Shown here: positions 7,993-17,382 of the stretch, in pieces
How the letters are laid out: the number at the start of each line of letters is the position of its first letter
Numbering within the stretch: position 1 is the first letter of the stretch
The notes under the pieces: model-generated
Database searches by the model: none
The model's input: the letters and a program-made list of their open reading frames with translations, nothing else
Told to the model about the DNA's origin: nothing
Assembly: GCA_002733605.1 (NCBI GenBank)
Contig: NVWK01000005.1
Coordinates: 62,001-126,000 of the forward strand
Reading direction: 5' to 3'
From: Robiginitomaculum sp.
GTDB taxonomy: Bacteria > Pseudomonadota > Alphaproteobacteria > Caulobacterales > Maricaulaceae
DNA length: 64,000 bases
Made by a program: the position numbers and the translations under genes

Positions 7993-8928
7993 TCAAAAAT
8001 TAACTTGAGACTTACCCTTCAAACCTAACATGGCACGGGCTTCATCAGGGGTTGCGATTTCATACCCCAATTCTTCAGCAATTCTATGTATTTTTCCTAC
8101 TTGTTGGGCGTTTGATGTAGCAAGTTCCCCACGAGCATAGAGAAGTGAATCCTCAAGTCCTACACGTACGTTTCCTCCCATCATCAAAGCCTGTGTAGCA
8201 AGTGGTATCTGAGCATGGCCAGCACCGAGAACCGACCACTGATAGTCACTTCCGAACAGGCGATCTGCCGTTCGCTTCATGAAAACTAAATTGTCTATTT
8301 CTGCGCCAATCCCGCCAAGAATTCCAAGTACGAATTGAATAAAAATTGGCGCTTTGAACAAATTGTTCCGAACACAATGATGAAGATTGTAAAGGTGACC
8401 AACATCATAGCACTCGTGTTCAAACTTAATATTGTGCTCACCACCTAATTGGCGGGCAACTTTGGCAATATCCTCGAAGGTGTTTCGGAATATGTAACCT
8501 TCAGAACTTCTTATATATTCTTCCTCCCAATCGAACTTCCAGTCGGTATATTTGTCTGCCAACGGGTGGAATGAGAAGTTCATACTGCCCATATTGAGCG
8601 AGCACATTTCAGGTGATGCGGCGCTTGCAGGAGCCATTCGATCATCAATGGTAGTTTTTAAACTACCCCCTGTTGAAATATTTATGATTGCATCGGTCGC
8701 ATTATGAATAACAGGCAAGAAAGCCGAGAAGTGATCTGGATTCAAAGAAACTGAACCGTCCAAAGGATCACGTGCGTGGAGGTGCAGTATTGCTGCGCCA
8801 GCTTCTGCTGCTTCAATTGCTTCGCGAGCAATATCTTCTGCTTTGTACGGCAAGGCCTTCGACATTGTTGGTGTGTGAATGGCTCCGGTAACAGCGCAAG
8901 TAATGATAATTTTCTTGTTTCGTGACAT
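7993..8928 (-). CDS. Beta-keto acid cleavage enzyme (BKACE, DUF849)
   Basis: About 311 aa from the ATG at 8928, preferred because the family begins MSxKxxIITCAVTGA; an upstream in-frame ATG at 8940 also exists. The zinc-binding pair HLHARDP lies near residues 49-51, and the later Zn ligand Glu is in VRVGLEDSLLY near the C-terminus. The family condenses a beta-keto acid with an acyl-CoA and splits it to acetoacetate plus a new CoA ester; the founding member acts on 3-keto-5-aminohexanoate. In this cluster it probably handles a keto-acid side-chain product of ring cleavage. It is the last gene of the leftward set that starts near 16128. The exact substrate is unknown. Confidence 0.85.
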   Translation of the reverse strand: MSRNKKIIITCAVTGAIHTPTMSKALPYKAEDIAREAIEAAEAGAAILHLHARDPLDGSVSLNPDHFSAFLPVIHNATDAIINISTGGSLKTTIDDRMAPASAASPEMCSLNMGSMNFSFHPLADKYTDWKFDWEEEYIRSSEGYIFRNTFEDIAKVARQLGGEHNIKFEHECYDVGHLYNLHHCVRNNLFKAPIFIQFVLGILGGIGAEIDNLVFMKRTADRLFGSDYQWSVLGAGHAQIPLATQALMMGGNVRVGLEDSLLYARGELATSNAQQVGKIHRIAEELGYEIATPDEARAMLGLKGKSQVNF

Positions 8929-8995
8929 GTTATTTTCCATAAAATTTAGTGTGATGCCCGGTCAAATCCTCAGGGCTGTGTTTACTGAATACGGG

Positions 8996-10555
8996 TTAGG
9001 TAGAAATGCCTGTCACCGCACGTTGGTACTGAACGATCAGGTCAGACACGTCAGAAATTTTCTCTGCAGTACCAAAAATATAATTATCAGGACGTACAAG
9101 TGCAGCAACAGCTTGGTTTTTCCTAAACCAACTGGTGACTACACCTTCAGCTTCGACAAAATTGCTTACGACGGAATTATTACTTTGGGCATCCGTTTGT
9201 TCAAACACTCGTGCAATCGTGAGGCCTTCAGGGACCATTGACTTCTTGGGTGAAAAATCCCCAGTATCTCCCGACAAAATAAGCCTTAACCCTTGTCCGA
9301 GTGAATCATCAAGCAATGATCCGTCAATAAGGCGGGGTTGAGGAAATAGTGTTCCTCTCCCATCATTTTTTTGGGTGGACAAAACACCCACACTTAACGC
9401 CGGCATTATATCTTGACGAGAAGTGGTAACAACTGTTCCGCCCATGTCCGCAAGTGCTTTCTTATCGCGTTCACGGGCACGGTTAACATCGCGCTCGCCA
9501 ATAAACCGACCGAGAGCTTTGATGATGTTCATCAAGGCCGTGACATGTGTACGCCGTTCTTCACCATAAGTATCAAGTAGGTTTTCTGAAGCCTGTTTAC
9601 GCAACACCAAGTCTAATTTCCAACTTAGGTTCACAGCGTCCCGTACACCTTGGCACATGCCCTGCCCCAGAAAAGGTGGCTGTTGATGGGCCGCATCACC
9701 GGCCAATAGTACGCGCCCACGGCGCCATTTGGAGGCCACGACAGCGTGAAATCTATAGGTTGCACTCCTCCACAGATTTGCCGTTTTAGGTGTAATCCAA
9801 CGTTTAAGTAATTCCCAGACGCGCTCTGGAGATAAGGACCCATCGAGACACTCGTCCTCGTTTAACATGATCTCCCAACGACGGTGGTTGGCAGGGCCTA
9901 CTACATATGTTCCAGGCCGCTTTGGTTCGCAGTACTGAACATTAACGTCCGGTAGCGTACTTAACGTTTCTTCGTTGACCTGAACATCAACCACAAGCCA
10001 TGGCTCGTCAAAAACTAAATCTATAAGTTCAAGGCCGCATAACCGACGCACAGTGCTATTTGCGCCATCTGCGCCGATAACGTAGCGCGCATGATACTCG
10101 ATGTGCTTATCTTCAGGATCGCGCAGGCTTACTGTCACCTTCTCATCACGGTCTTGCAATGATACAAATTCATGGCCAAGTAAAATAGTTACCCCTGCGT
10201 CCTCGGCGGACTTACGTAAAAGTCTCTCAACGGGCGGCTGGGTAAAGGAATAGTTTGGTGCCCATCCTTGAGGGTAAGGTGGGGGTGACACATCAAGTCG
10301 TTTGATAATATCACCGTCTACACCCACATATTCAGAAGGTGGATACTCTGCGACATATGGCAGGATATCATCAATAATACCCATGTTCTGGAAAACACGC
10401 ATTATCTCATGGTCTAGAGCAATCGCACGCGGCTTATCGTAAACTTCTGTCAAACGATCAACTACGATTACACTATGGCCAGCATTTGCCAATAAGCTTG
10501 CAGTTACAGCTCCTGTGGGTCCAAACCCAACGATGCAGACATCATAAATTTTCAT
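8996..10555 (-). CDS. FAD-dependent aromatic hydroxylase, MhpA-like
   Basis: 519 aa; the start is supported by AGAGGA upstream of the ATG. The N-terminal FAD fold is GFGPTGAVTASLLANAGH (residues 10-27), followed by an ARYVIGADGANSTVRR motif. The second FAD-binding motif GDAAHQQPPFLGQGMCQGVRDA lies near residue 285. Length and motifs fit class A flavin monooxygenases of the 3-(3-hydroxyphenyl)propionate hydroxylase type, which add a hydroxyl ortho to a phenolic group using NAD(P)H and O2. A C-terminal thioredoxin-like extension is present, as in MhpA relatives. It is separated by 179 bp from the next upstream gene, so it may have its own promoter. Confidence 0.85.
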   Translation of the reverse strand: MKIYDVCIVGFGPTGAVTASLLANAGHSVIVVDRLTEVYDKPRAIALDHEIMRVFQNMGIIDDILPYVAEYPPSEYVGVDGDIIKRLDVSPPPYPQGWAPNYSFTQPPVERLLRKSAEDAGVTILLGHEFVSLQDRDEKVTVSLRDPEDKHIEYHARYVIGADGANSTVRRLCGLELIDLVFDEPWLVVDVQVNEETLSTLPDVNVQYCEPKRPGTYVVGPANHRRWEIMLNEDECLDGSLSPERVWELLKRWITPKTANLWRSATYRFHAVVASKWRRGRVLLAGDAAHQQPPFLGQGMCQGVRDAVNLSWKLDLVLRKQASENLLDTYGEERRTHVTALMNIIKALGRFIGERDVNRARERDKKALADMGGTVVTTSRQDIMPALSVGVLSTQKNDGRGTLFPQPRLIDGSLLDDSLGQGLRLILSGDTGDFSPKKSMVPEGLTIARVFEQTDAQSNNSVVSNFVEAEGVVTSWFRKNQAVAALVRPDNYIFGTAEKISDVSDLIVQYQRAVTGIST

Positions 10556-10734
10556 TCAATTACATCCTCTTTGTTTTAAATCTCGAAAAGCCGGGCTATT
10601 TTTATAAATTTATCCATAAGAAGTGATGCCTACAAGATGTCACATTTGTCATTATGATACACAATGGTTATTGCTATTACAGACAGCTGGGAAACACCAA
10701 GCATTGGATTAAAACCCTATTACAATCTAACGGC

Positions 10735-11886
10735 CTATATAGGTTCCCCTATCTTCTTCTCAATTGCCTCAGTAGAGCGTGGGAGCACAGCGGGTAAAAT
10801 GAGATGATTTCGAATGAAACATTTTATTCGACCCGACATTTGCCCGCGCTCCCCCATAAGGCGGGTTTCGTCTTGTATGAATTTAGCCCTCGGAAACCGC
10901 CGTTGTTCAAACTTAGTTATCGCCTGATCGATGGGTATCGATGAGGCAAACAATTCTGAAGCAACTACAGCATCTTCCATGGCCATAGCTGCCCCTTGCC
11001 CCAAATGTGGACCTGAAGCATGGGCAGCATCACCGATCAGAACTACTCGCCCTTTCGACCAAGGTAGCGGCATCACCACCTCTTCTATCGGTGAATATAC
11101 AATTTTGGTATCGTCCGTAATAGTGTCAGCGACCCCCTTCACAATGCCGCCAAAACCAGAGAAATCCTTGCGGGCTTCATTGAGAAAGTCTTCTTTTGGA
11201 ATACGCTTGTTGCCCGGCCGATTGACCACGACCCAGAAGTACATTTTGCCGTCGCTTAGTGGGATAAGTCCTGCCTTTTTTCCATTCCCAAAATAGATCA
11301 TGTTATTGTCAACCCCATCAGCACGAGGCATAGCGATCCGCCAAACGGCATGTCCGGTGTACACAGGCTCAAATTGCTCACCGAACAATATGCGGCGGGT
11401 TTGGGAGCGAATACCATCAGCGCCAATTACGAGATCATACTGACCATGACTACCGTCACTAAATGTCACATTCACCCCATCACCTTCTGTCTCAATTTGG
11501 TCAGCTGTTATTCCCATACGAGGTTTCAATCCCAAGCGACGCGCCTCTTTGAGAAGGATATTTTGAAGTGCAGGACGACCAATATTATTGTATGCTGGCC
11601 GCGTAGGGTCGGCGAGCCGGCTGTGTGGCGTCTTCGCAATTAGGGAACCACTAGCCCGGCGCCATTCAGTAAAGTCTGAAGCCAACCCATTAGCATAACA
11701 TTCATCGAGGAGACCGATGTCCTTAATGGCCCGCAAAGCATTTCCTGGCTGACATAAGCCAACACCATAGACAACGCTTTCAGGGTATTTCTCAATAATC
11801 TCTACATCAGCGCCACGGTTAACGAGAGCAATGGCAGCTGTGAGACCCCCAATGCCAGCACCTACTACAAGAATACATCGTGTCAT
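10735..11886 (-). CDS. FAD-dependent monooxygenase, salicylate/6-hydroxynicotinate hydroxylase-like
   Basis: 383 aa. It has the GAGIGGLTAAIALVNRG dinucleotide motif at residues 8-24, then DLVIGADGIRSQTRR near 155 and GDAAHASGPHLGQGAAMAMEDA near 288. It is a compact group A flavin hydroxylase without the MhpA C-terminal extension, most like salicylate or 6-hydroxynicotinate 3-monooxygenases. These can couple ring hydroxylation to decarboxylation. Its ATG overlaps the stop of the upstream extradiol-type gene by 4 nt (ATGA), so the two are translationally coupled and likely act in sequence on the same ring. Confidence 0.85.
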   Translation of the reverse strand: MTRCILVVGAGIGGLTAAIALVNRGADVEIIEKYPESVVYGVGLCQPGNALRAIKDIGLLDECYANGLASDFTEWRRASGSLIAKTPHSRLADPTRPAYNNIGRPALQNILLKEARRLGLKPRMGITADQIETEGDGVNVTFSDGSHGQYDLVIGADGIRSQTRRILFGEQFEPVYTGHAVWRIAMPRADGVDNNMIYFGNGKKAGLIPLSDGKMYFWVVVNRPGNKRIPKEDFLNEARKDFSGFGGIVKGVADTITDDTKIVYSPIEEVVMPLPWSKGRVVLIGDAAHASGPHLGQGAAMAMEDAVVASELFASSIPIDQAITKFEQRRFPRAKFIQDETRLMGERGQMSGRIKCFIRNHLILPAVLPRSTEAIEKKIGEPI

Positions 11887-12914
11887 GTTTTTGACTTTCC
11901 AGTCCCTGCTGATTCCGAGTTAGCCTCACGCAATTTAACAGGGTACGGCTCATAAATGGGATGATCGGCAGGTACAGCCTTGTATTCCCACTCTGGTTCT
12001 TCGCGCCAAAATGGGGGCAGATCGCCTGCAACCCAATTAATCATACCAAAACGAGTCTCCCACTCATGGGGGATCCAATGATCATCGAGGTGATCGTTGT
12101 CTGTATCATATTCGAACTCAATACCAAAAGGCGTTTTGAGATAGTAAAACAGGGCAGACCCAATCCGGTGTCGACCCGGGCCCATCGTTTTCTTCCAACC
12201 ACTACGTTGCATGTGCATCGCACCAGCCATCATTTCATCTATATCCTCAACACCAAAAGAAACGTGATCTGGCCGTGGAGTTTCAGAGCCTGGGACTGAC
12301 CCTTTATTCAGAAAGAAAATCGAGTGATGCTCACTGATACCTTCGGCGCGAAGAAAATATCCAACATTTCGGTTTATATCGGTTAAACGAAAATTTAGAC
12401 GATGCATATAAAACCGCGCCGCTTCAAGAGCATCATCCACTACATAGACAACATGCTGTATCACCTTCGGGTGTGCCCGCCGCCGCCACCGACGCCGCGT
12501 ACCCAACCGACGGATTGCATCTGGAGCATTGAGAGGTTCGGGGCAATAGAGAACTGGCGTACGCTGAAAAACCTTTATCTGTGTGGCAATTCCACTTGGA
12601 TCGATGAAGGATATGCTACCATCTGAATCCTTGCTGACTTCCAGATCACGACTCAGGTTTGCTTCCAACTCATCCAATGCATCTTGCGTATCTACGCCCC
12701 AGCAAATCTCCCGCACACCAACGTCTGTTCCTAGGGGAGGAGGTAAAGACGGATCATCGGATGACTTTAACGTTACCGTCGAGCCCTCTTCAAGAAGATA
12801 TGTAACACTGTTCTTATCGGCGTGCTTTTCTTGCAAACCGAAGTCGGAAATAAAGCGCTTTGCCTCGTCCATATTAGAGGTTCCGAGGATGATGCCTGCA
12901 TGGCCTGTAATCAT
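11883..12914 (-). CDS. VOC-superfamily extradiol dioxygenase-like protein
   Basis: 343 aa with a strong AGGAGAA ribosome site. Two vicinal-oxygen-chelate modules are visible: residues 1-120 and about 150-290. Candidate iron ligands in the C-terminal module are His in VIQHVVYVV, His in PDHVSFGVE and Glu in GIEFEYDTD, the usual His-His-Glu set of type I extradiol ring-cleavage dioxygenases. The C-terminus is unusually long after the last ligand (DDHWIPHEWETRF and beyond), and an arginine-rich linker (RRLGTRRRWRRR) joins the modules. It probably opens the hydroxylated ring. It is coupled by overlap to the downstream flavin hydroxylase. Confidence 0.75.
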   Translation of the reverse strand: MITGHAGIILGTSNMDEAKRFISDFGLQEKHADKNSVTYLLEEGSTVTLKSSDDPSLPPPLGTDVGVREICWGVDTQDALDELEANLSRDLEVSKDSDGSISFIDPSGIATQIKVFQRTPVLYCPEPLNAPDAIRRLGTRRRWRRRAHPKVIQHVVYVVDDALEAARFYMHRLNFRLTDINRNVGYFLRAEGISEHHSIFFLNKGSVPGSETPRPDHVSFGVEDIDEMMAGAMHMQRSGWKKTMGPGRHRIGSALFYYLKTPFGIEFEYDTDNDHLDDHWIPHEWETRFGMINWVAGDLPPFWREEPEWEYKAVPADHPIYEPYPVKLREANSESAGTGKSKT

Positions 12915-13057
12915 GATTATTCTCCTATGCTTTCGCTAATATTGTGTTGTTGGGAGCAGAGTAATAGGGCATTGGCCAGTCGACAAATTGGTTGTTCTGA
13001 TGCTCATTATTGCTCAAACCGATCTTTGAGAAGAGCGCCCAGAACAAATTTTAGCCG

Positions 13058-13843
13058 TCAAAGCGTTGCAAGAATTGTCAAAAAACTGTCAGCAGATGTT
13101 TCTGCTTTAAGGCGATTGGAACTGATGATTTCGTCATTGCGCCAATTCGTAAATGCAGCCTTAAACGACTTACGGCCTCGCGATCGGTCTATCCAATCGG
13201 CTACTGCCGCAAATTCATCCCATAAGGAGCACAGCCCCAAATCATCCAATCGCTGTGCAATACAGAATAAGTCGATATCGGCGAGTGAATAATGATCTCC
13301 CCCCAGCCAACGCTGATCTGAAAGTGTATCTTGTAACGCACAAATAGTTTCCATCATTTGTGTAAGGGCGGTTTTCACCACAACAGAATCCCAACCATTA
13401 ACGAGCATGTCTTCCGAAACGCGGCGCTTCACTGGATCTTTAAGGCCGGGTAATGCCATTTGACGGACATCTGGCGGCATGGATTCGTAGCGAGGACGCA
13501 TCCATACCATAAAACTCAAGACGAAGATGGCAAGATGTAGCTTATCATCAAACAACTTAGTCCAGCATCGAACCTTGTATCGTTCAATTGGCATTAATGG
13601 CAGCAGTGGTTTTTGCGGGACGACGTCTTCCAGATATTCGCAAATGAGCCGGGATTCGCTAATAATGGCACTACCATGCTCAAGTGTTGGAACAACGCCC
13701 GCTGGATTCAGAGCAAGATACAAAGGTGAGCGCAGATCAGTAGGTGCAACCAATAGGCTCTCCCATTCTAGTTCCTTTTCAGCCAAGGCAAGCCTTACGC
13801 GCTGAGAACATGTTGACTCGCCCATGTGATGTAGTTTGCACAT
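13058..13843 (-). CDS. Glutathione S-transferase family protein (isomerase or lyase candidate)
   Basis: 261 aa with an AAGGA site before the ATG. The thioredoxin-like N-terminal domain has the GST start STCSQRVRLALAEKELEWE (Ser10/Cys12 region) and the glutathione-binding VVPTLEHGSAIISESRLICEYLE. The C-terminal all-helical domain follows, with the conserved SLADIDLFCIAQRLDDLG segment. In aromatic pathways GSTs of this shape isomerise maleylpyruvate or maleylacetoacetate, or open ether bonds. An FAH-family hydrolase occurs at 20902, so an isomerase-hydrolase pair is plausible. The gene lies in the leftward set between the C-C hydrolase and the dioxygenase. Confidence 0.8.
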   Translation of the reverse strand: MCKLHHMGESTCSQRVRLALAEKELEWESLLVAPTDLRSPLYLALNPAGVVPTLEHGSAIISESRLICEYLEDVVPQKPLLPLMPIERYKVRCWTKLFDDKLHLAIFVLSFMVWMRPRYESMPPDVRQMALPGLKDPVKRRVSEDMLVNGWDSVVVKTALTQMMETICALQDTLSDQRWLGGDHYSLADIDLFCIAQRLDDLGLCSLWDEFAAVADWIDRSRGRKSFKAAFTNWRNDEIISSNRLKAETSADSFLTILATL

Positions 13844-13891
13844 AATGATCCTTATTCTTTCTATATTTTACTAATGCCCTGACTCTCCGCT

Positions 13892-15046
13892 TTAGATATT
13901 TCTGGCAAACTGCTCGGAAATCCAATCGCAGATGAAGCTGCGGGTTGGCTCCATATTATCAGCCGCCACATGTTCAACCCCGCCTTCACGTTCGGTAAAT
14001 ACTCGGATTTCTCGATGAACGCTATTAACAGCCTGATCATATGATTTATGGGCAAACTCGACTGGAATTTGTCGGTCTCCAGACCCATGAGTAACTAGGT
14101 ACGGCGATTGAATTTTTTCAATCACGCCATCCAAACACACCCCATTTGTATATTCCAAAAATGCCTCTAAGTCTGGTTGTCCCCAAACCCAGAGGACATG
14201 ATTCCAGTAGTGTGGGACTGGATGGTCTCCTTCCTTACGCAGTCTGCGCCTTTGAATCTCCCCCCAATCATGATTGCCACCCCAAGACACACAAAGTGCT
14301 AACCGAGGCTCAAACGCTGCAGCGCGGGGCGCATAATAACCGCCCAACGAAATGCCAACAATACCAATTTTATTTGCATCCACCTCAGGACGGGCTTCCA
14401 AATAATCTACGGCGGCGCTAGCCCATTTTTCGCTGTTGTGAATCGCATGCAGCCCTTCAAGCCGCAACGCTTCACCGACACCTGGTTGATCAATCAAAAG
14501 ACTGGAAATACCGCGCTTGCTCAACTCCTGTGCCGTTTCACATAGGTATAACATTTCCTTGATGCTATCGAGGCCGTTGCAATGGATCATACATGGGGCC
14601 GAGCCAGTACCACCTTCCGCCTGAATAAATAATCCAGACAAGGTATTGCTTTCATACGGGAATGTAACCACCTCGCAATTAAGTTTGCCCGTCAAAATCA
14701 TTTTATCGCGTAGCTCGAGCATACGCTGATAGGCCACCTTGCGCGGCTCATAATCTCGATCCTGCATACGCTCGCAAGCAATATAATACGCAACAGCGCG
14801 CCGATATTTTTTGGAAGCAGATAGGTTGCGGCCCATGGCTTCATCCTCGGCGGCGAGTGTCGCGACATTTTCGGCCATCTCACACCAAGCCCTAAAGAAT
14901 TCCTGCGTCCCGGAATCCCCGCCCGCCTTAGCTGCCTCAACAACCTTTCGGTTCGCTATATCAATTTCACCTATCTCTCCCCCCATTGATAAAGCAATAT
15001 TAACGGAGAGGCTCCAAATATAATTTCCTGGAAAAGGTTCGAACAT
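13892..15046 (-). CDS. Alpha/beta hydrolase, dihydroxypseudooxynicotine-hydrolase/Ayg1-like C-C hydrolase
   Basis: 384 aa. A helical N-terminal domain (1-130) precedes the alpha/beta hydrolase core. The nucleophile elbow is GISLGGYYAPRAAA (Ser near residue 221), a late Asp is in GSGDRQIP and the His in GVEHVAADN near 362. This arrangement with the GGYYAPRAA signature is typical of C-C bond hydrolases such as 2,6-dihydroxypseudooxynicotine hydrolase and fungal Ayg1, which cut acyl side chains from aromatic ketones. That fits a pathway that trims a polyketide-like or acyl-aromatic substrate. It is the first catabolic gene after the LysR regulator in the leftward set. Confidence 0.8.
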   Translation of the reverse strand: MFEPFPGNYIWSLSVNIALSMGGEIGEIDIANRKVVEAAKAGGDSGTQEFFRAWCEMAENVATLAAEDEAMGRNLSASKKYRRAVAYYIACERMQDRDYEPRKVAYQRMLELRDKMILTGKLNCEVVTFPYESNTLSGLFIQAEGGTGSAPCMIHCNGLDSIKEMLYLCETAQELSKRGISSLLIDQPGVGEALRLEGLHAIHNSEKWASAAVDYLEARPEVDANKIGIVGISLGGYYAPRAAAFEPRLALCVSWGGNHDWGEIQRRRLRKEGDHPVPHYWNHVLWVWGQPDLEAFLEYTNGVCLDGVIEKIQSPYLVTHGSGDRQIPVEFAHKSYDQAVNSVHREIRVFTEREGGVEHVAADNMEPTRSFICDWISEQFARNI

Positions 15047-15174
15047 GTAATTCCCCTAAGAGTCAGCTCTGACCGTCAGGTTACATCATTTTTAAACGAA
15101 AACTTTGCGGTCAATTTCGAGCTAATAATTAGTCCTATTCCGAGGTGGATTCAAATTCGTTATACTGATTGAAC

Positions 15175-16128
15175 CTATTGACCAGACGAATTATCCGGCG
15201 ATCCAACAAGGGTGTTGACTGAGCTGAAGATCATACGTCTCAGAAACTCATGCGCCGGATTTAGGGAGGCTCGGGGGTGCCAAACAAGTATCTCTTCGAG
15301 TTTAGGCATAGATATCGGACATTCCGTAACCTTCAATGGCAATGACATTGATAATGTCACGCCTAGTTTGCGTGGCACTGTCGCAATCAAGCGTGTGTTT
15401 GGAAGCATCAGTACGAGCGTTGAAAAATTTGGTGCAGTGACACCAACTCTCAAGTCAAGCCCCTCTGTTCGCCAGTGACCTTCAATCAATGATTCTAGCT
15501 GACGTGGAAACCTAACGACACTATGGGGCAGCTCACAATATTGTTCATAAGTGATAGTGTCATCTATATCAGGATGATCCCTGGCCACAACGCAAACAAA
15601 ATCATCCGAAAATAACGGTTCACTACAAAGCTCGGTGCCTAAACGTTTCTCGTGATCCTCGAGCCACTTTGAAACACCCACAAAAAAGTCGATGTCCCCT
15701 CCCATTAGTCCCGATGCAGTATTTTCGTCTACGGATAAGATGTTGCAAGTAATATAAGGAGCGTACTGGGCAAGACGTTCCAAAATTTCCGGCATTAGAA
15801 CCATGGAAGCATAATCTGTCATCGCTAGGTTAAAGGACCGACGTTCAGAAGCAGGATCAAAATTCAACTTAGTTTCAAGCGTGTCTTGAATCGTTTGTAA
15901 AATTTCTCGAACTGAAACCAAGAGGGTTTCTGCGTAAGAAGTTAGGACCATTTCCCGCCCTACCCTAACGAGTAACTGATCATTCAATTCTTCACGAAGT
16001 CTTTTCAAGGCCCCACTCATAGCGGGTTGAGATAAAAACACCCTTTCAGCGGCTCGGGTTACATTCTTCTCGGTCAAAAGTGCGTCTAGAGACTTCAATA
16101 GGTTCAGGTCGAAGCGCTGTAAGTTCAT
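15175..16128 (-). CDS. LysR-family transcriptional regulator (NodD-like)
   Basis: 317 aa. The N-terminal winged helix reads LLKSLDALLTEKNVTRAAERVFLSQPAMSGALKRLREEL-like over residues 10-48 (key SQPAMSGALKRLR). It is followed by a two-lobed effector-binding domain. The sequence style (FDLNLLKSLDALL) matches the NodD/NahR branch that responds to aromatic inducers. It lies directly upstream of, and in the same direction as, the leftward catabolic genes, so it may be cotranscribed with them or autoregulate. Confidence 0.85.
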   Translation of the reverse strand: MNLQRFDLNLLKSLDALLTEKNVTRAAERVFLSQPAMSGALKRLREELNDQLLVRVGREMVLTSYAETLLVSVREILQTIQDTLETKLNFDPASERRSFNLAMTDYASMVLMPEILERLAQYAPYITCNILSVDENTASGLMGGDIDFFVGVSKWLEDHEKRLGTELCSEPLFSDDFVCVVARDHPDIDDTITYEQYCELPHSVVRFPRQLESLIEGHWRTEGLDLRVGVTAPNFSTLVLMLPNTRLIATVPRKLGVTLSMSLPLKVTECPISMPKLEEILVWHPRASLNPAHEFLRRMIFSSVNTLVGSPDNSSGQ

Positions 16129-16260
16129 GGCGTATCCGAATTATTCACTATGGTTGCTGTATCTTTACATCAAAATACCAATGTGGCAACGTATAGGGTT
16201 TCAACTACTTTGATCTGACGCCTATTTCTAGCCGGTAATTTGGAAAAAACTAAGTAAAAA

Positions 16261-17349
16261 TCAGTTGCCGTCCAGAGGAATACTCATAAGATCTTGGCCT
16301 AGGATAATTTCACCTTCAGGGTAATACTTTCGGATTTTGCTTACAAAGGCTTCGACATCAGCATTCGGACCAATGGCAAAATGCGTTATCAAAAGCCTTC
16401 CCGCATTGGACCGTGCCGCGAGTTTACCTACTTCTTCAGCAGTAAGGTGTTCCCTTTTCAAATGGTTTTGTAGGGAGGTTAGTTGTGGACTGTTGCCACC
16501 AAAACTTTTCGCAACAGCACTTAATACGCTGGGAAGATCTATAATTTCCGAGACAAGTAAATCGACGTCCATTGCCAAAACTTCCAAAGCTTCAGATGGA
16601 CCGGTGTCTCCGGTGAAGACAACGGACCCCTCATCAGTATCAAACCTGTAAGAGTATGACTGGTCCAATCCATAATCTCTAGCCTGTACACCTGCATCTT
16701 CATAGTGCGTGTTACTCACTGCAGTGACCTTAACAAACTCATCCTCATAGAAGGCTACGGGGCCATCTTCAGAGATTTCTTTTACCTCAAACAGATCAGA
16801 CATTTCGGGCCGTGGCGGCAATTGCGACCTAAAAATTTCTGCCCCAATTTCTAAGGCACTAATATTGCGTTGAACTAACGACTTTGTACCTGGTGGCCCC
16901 CAAATCACCAATGGTCGCTTTCTAGCTCCCGTCCAAGTGAAACCCATTAAAGGGTTTAGACCCAGAACATGATCAAAATGGAGATGGCTGATAAAAACCA
17001 CGTCAAGATCAGTGAGAGAAACCTGGGCACGAGACAGCTGTTGCGAAACATTGTCTCCAGCATCTATCAAATAGTCACGCCCACCAATGGAAAATAACGT
17101 TGCAGGTTGAGAACGTCCAGGCCTGGGCACTGGCCCCGCAGCAGTGCCTAGAAGAACAATCTTACCAACAACAGTTTCACTCGGTATAGGTATAGTATCA
17201 GCTAATAAAACAACGTCATCTCCAACAGCTTGGCTTGGTACATTATCAGAATGCCGCGTTACCCATAAGGCTAGCAACACTACGTGAAGCAATACAAAAA
17301 CACCAAAGAACACCAATCGAAATCGTAGACTTTTATTTTTTAAAAACAT
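16261..17349 (-). CDS. Membrane-anchored metallo-beta-lactamase-fold hydrolase
   Basis: 362 aa. An N-terminal hydrophobic helix (residues 10-30) would anchor or export it. The metal-binding motif HLHFDH is near residue 122, with a later D in FTGDTGPSE and H in LLITHFAIG. The overall pattern is that of the RNase Z/arylsulfatase AtsA branch of the fold. Being extracytoplasmic, a hydrolase acting on an ester, sulfate or lactone of the incoming substrate is more likely than a nuclease. It is 33 bp downstream of the TonB receptor in the same direction, so uptake and first hydrolysis may be linked. Confidence 0.75.
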   Translation of the reverse strand: MFLKNKSLRFRLVFFGVFVLLHVVLLALWVTRHSDNVPSQAVGDDVVLLADTIPIPSETVVGKIVLLGTAAGPVPRPGRSQPATLFSIGGRDYLIDAGDNVSQQLSRAQVSLTDLDVVFISHLHFDHVLGLNPLMGFTWTGARKRPLVIWGPPGTKSLVQRNISALEIGAEIFRSQLPPRPEMSDLFEVKEISEDGPVAFYEDEFVKVTAVSNTHYEDAGVQARDYGLDQSYSYRFDTDEGSVVFTGDTGPSEALEVLAMDVDLLVSEIIDLPSVLSAVAKSFGGNSPQLTSLQNHLKREHLTAEEVGKLAARSNAGRLLITHFAIGPNADVEAFVSKIRKYYPEGEIILGQDLMSIPLDGN

Positions 17350-17382
17350 CTTCAGAGTTCCTGTTTTGTTAGTTAGAATATC

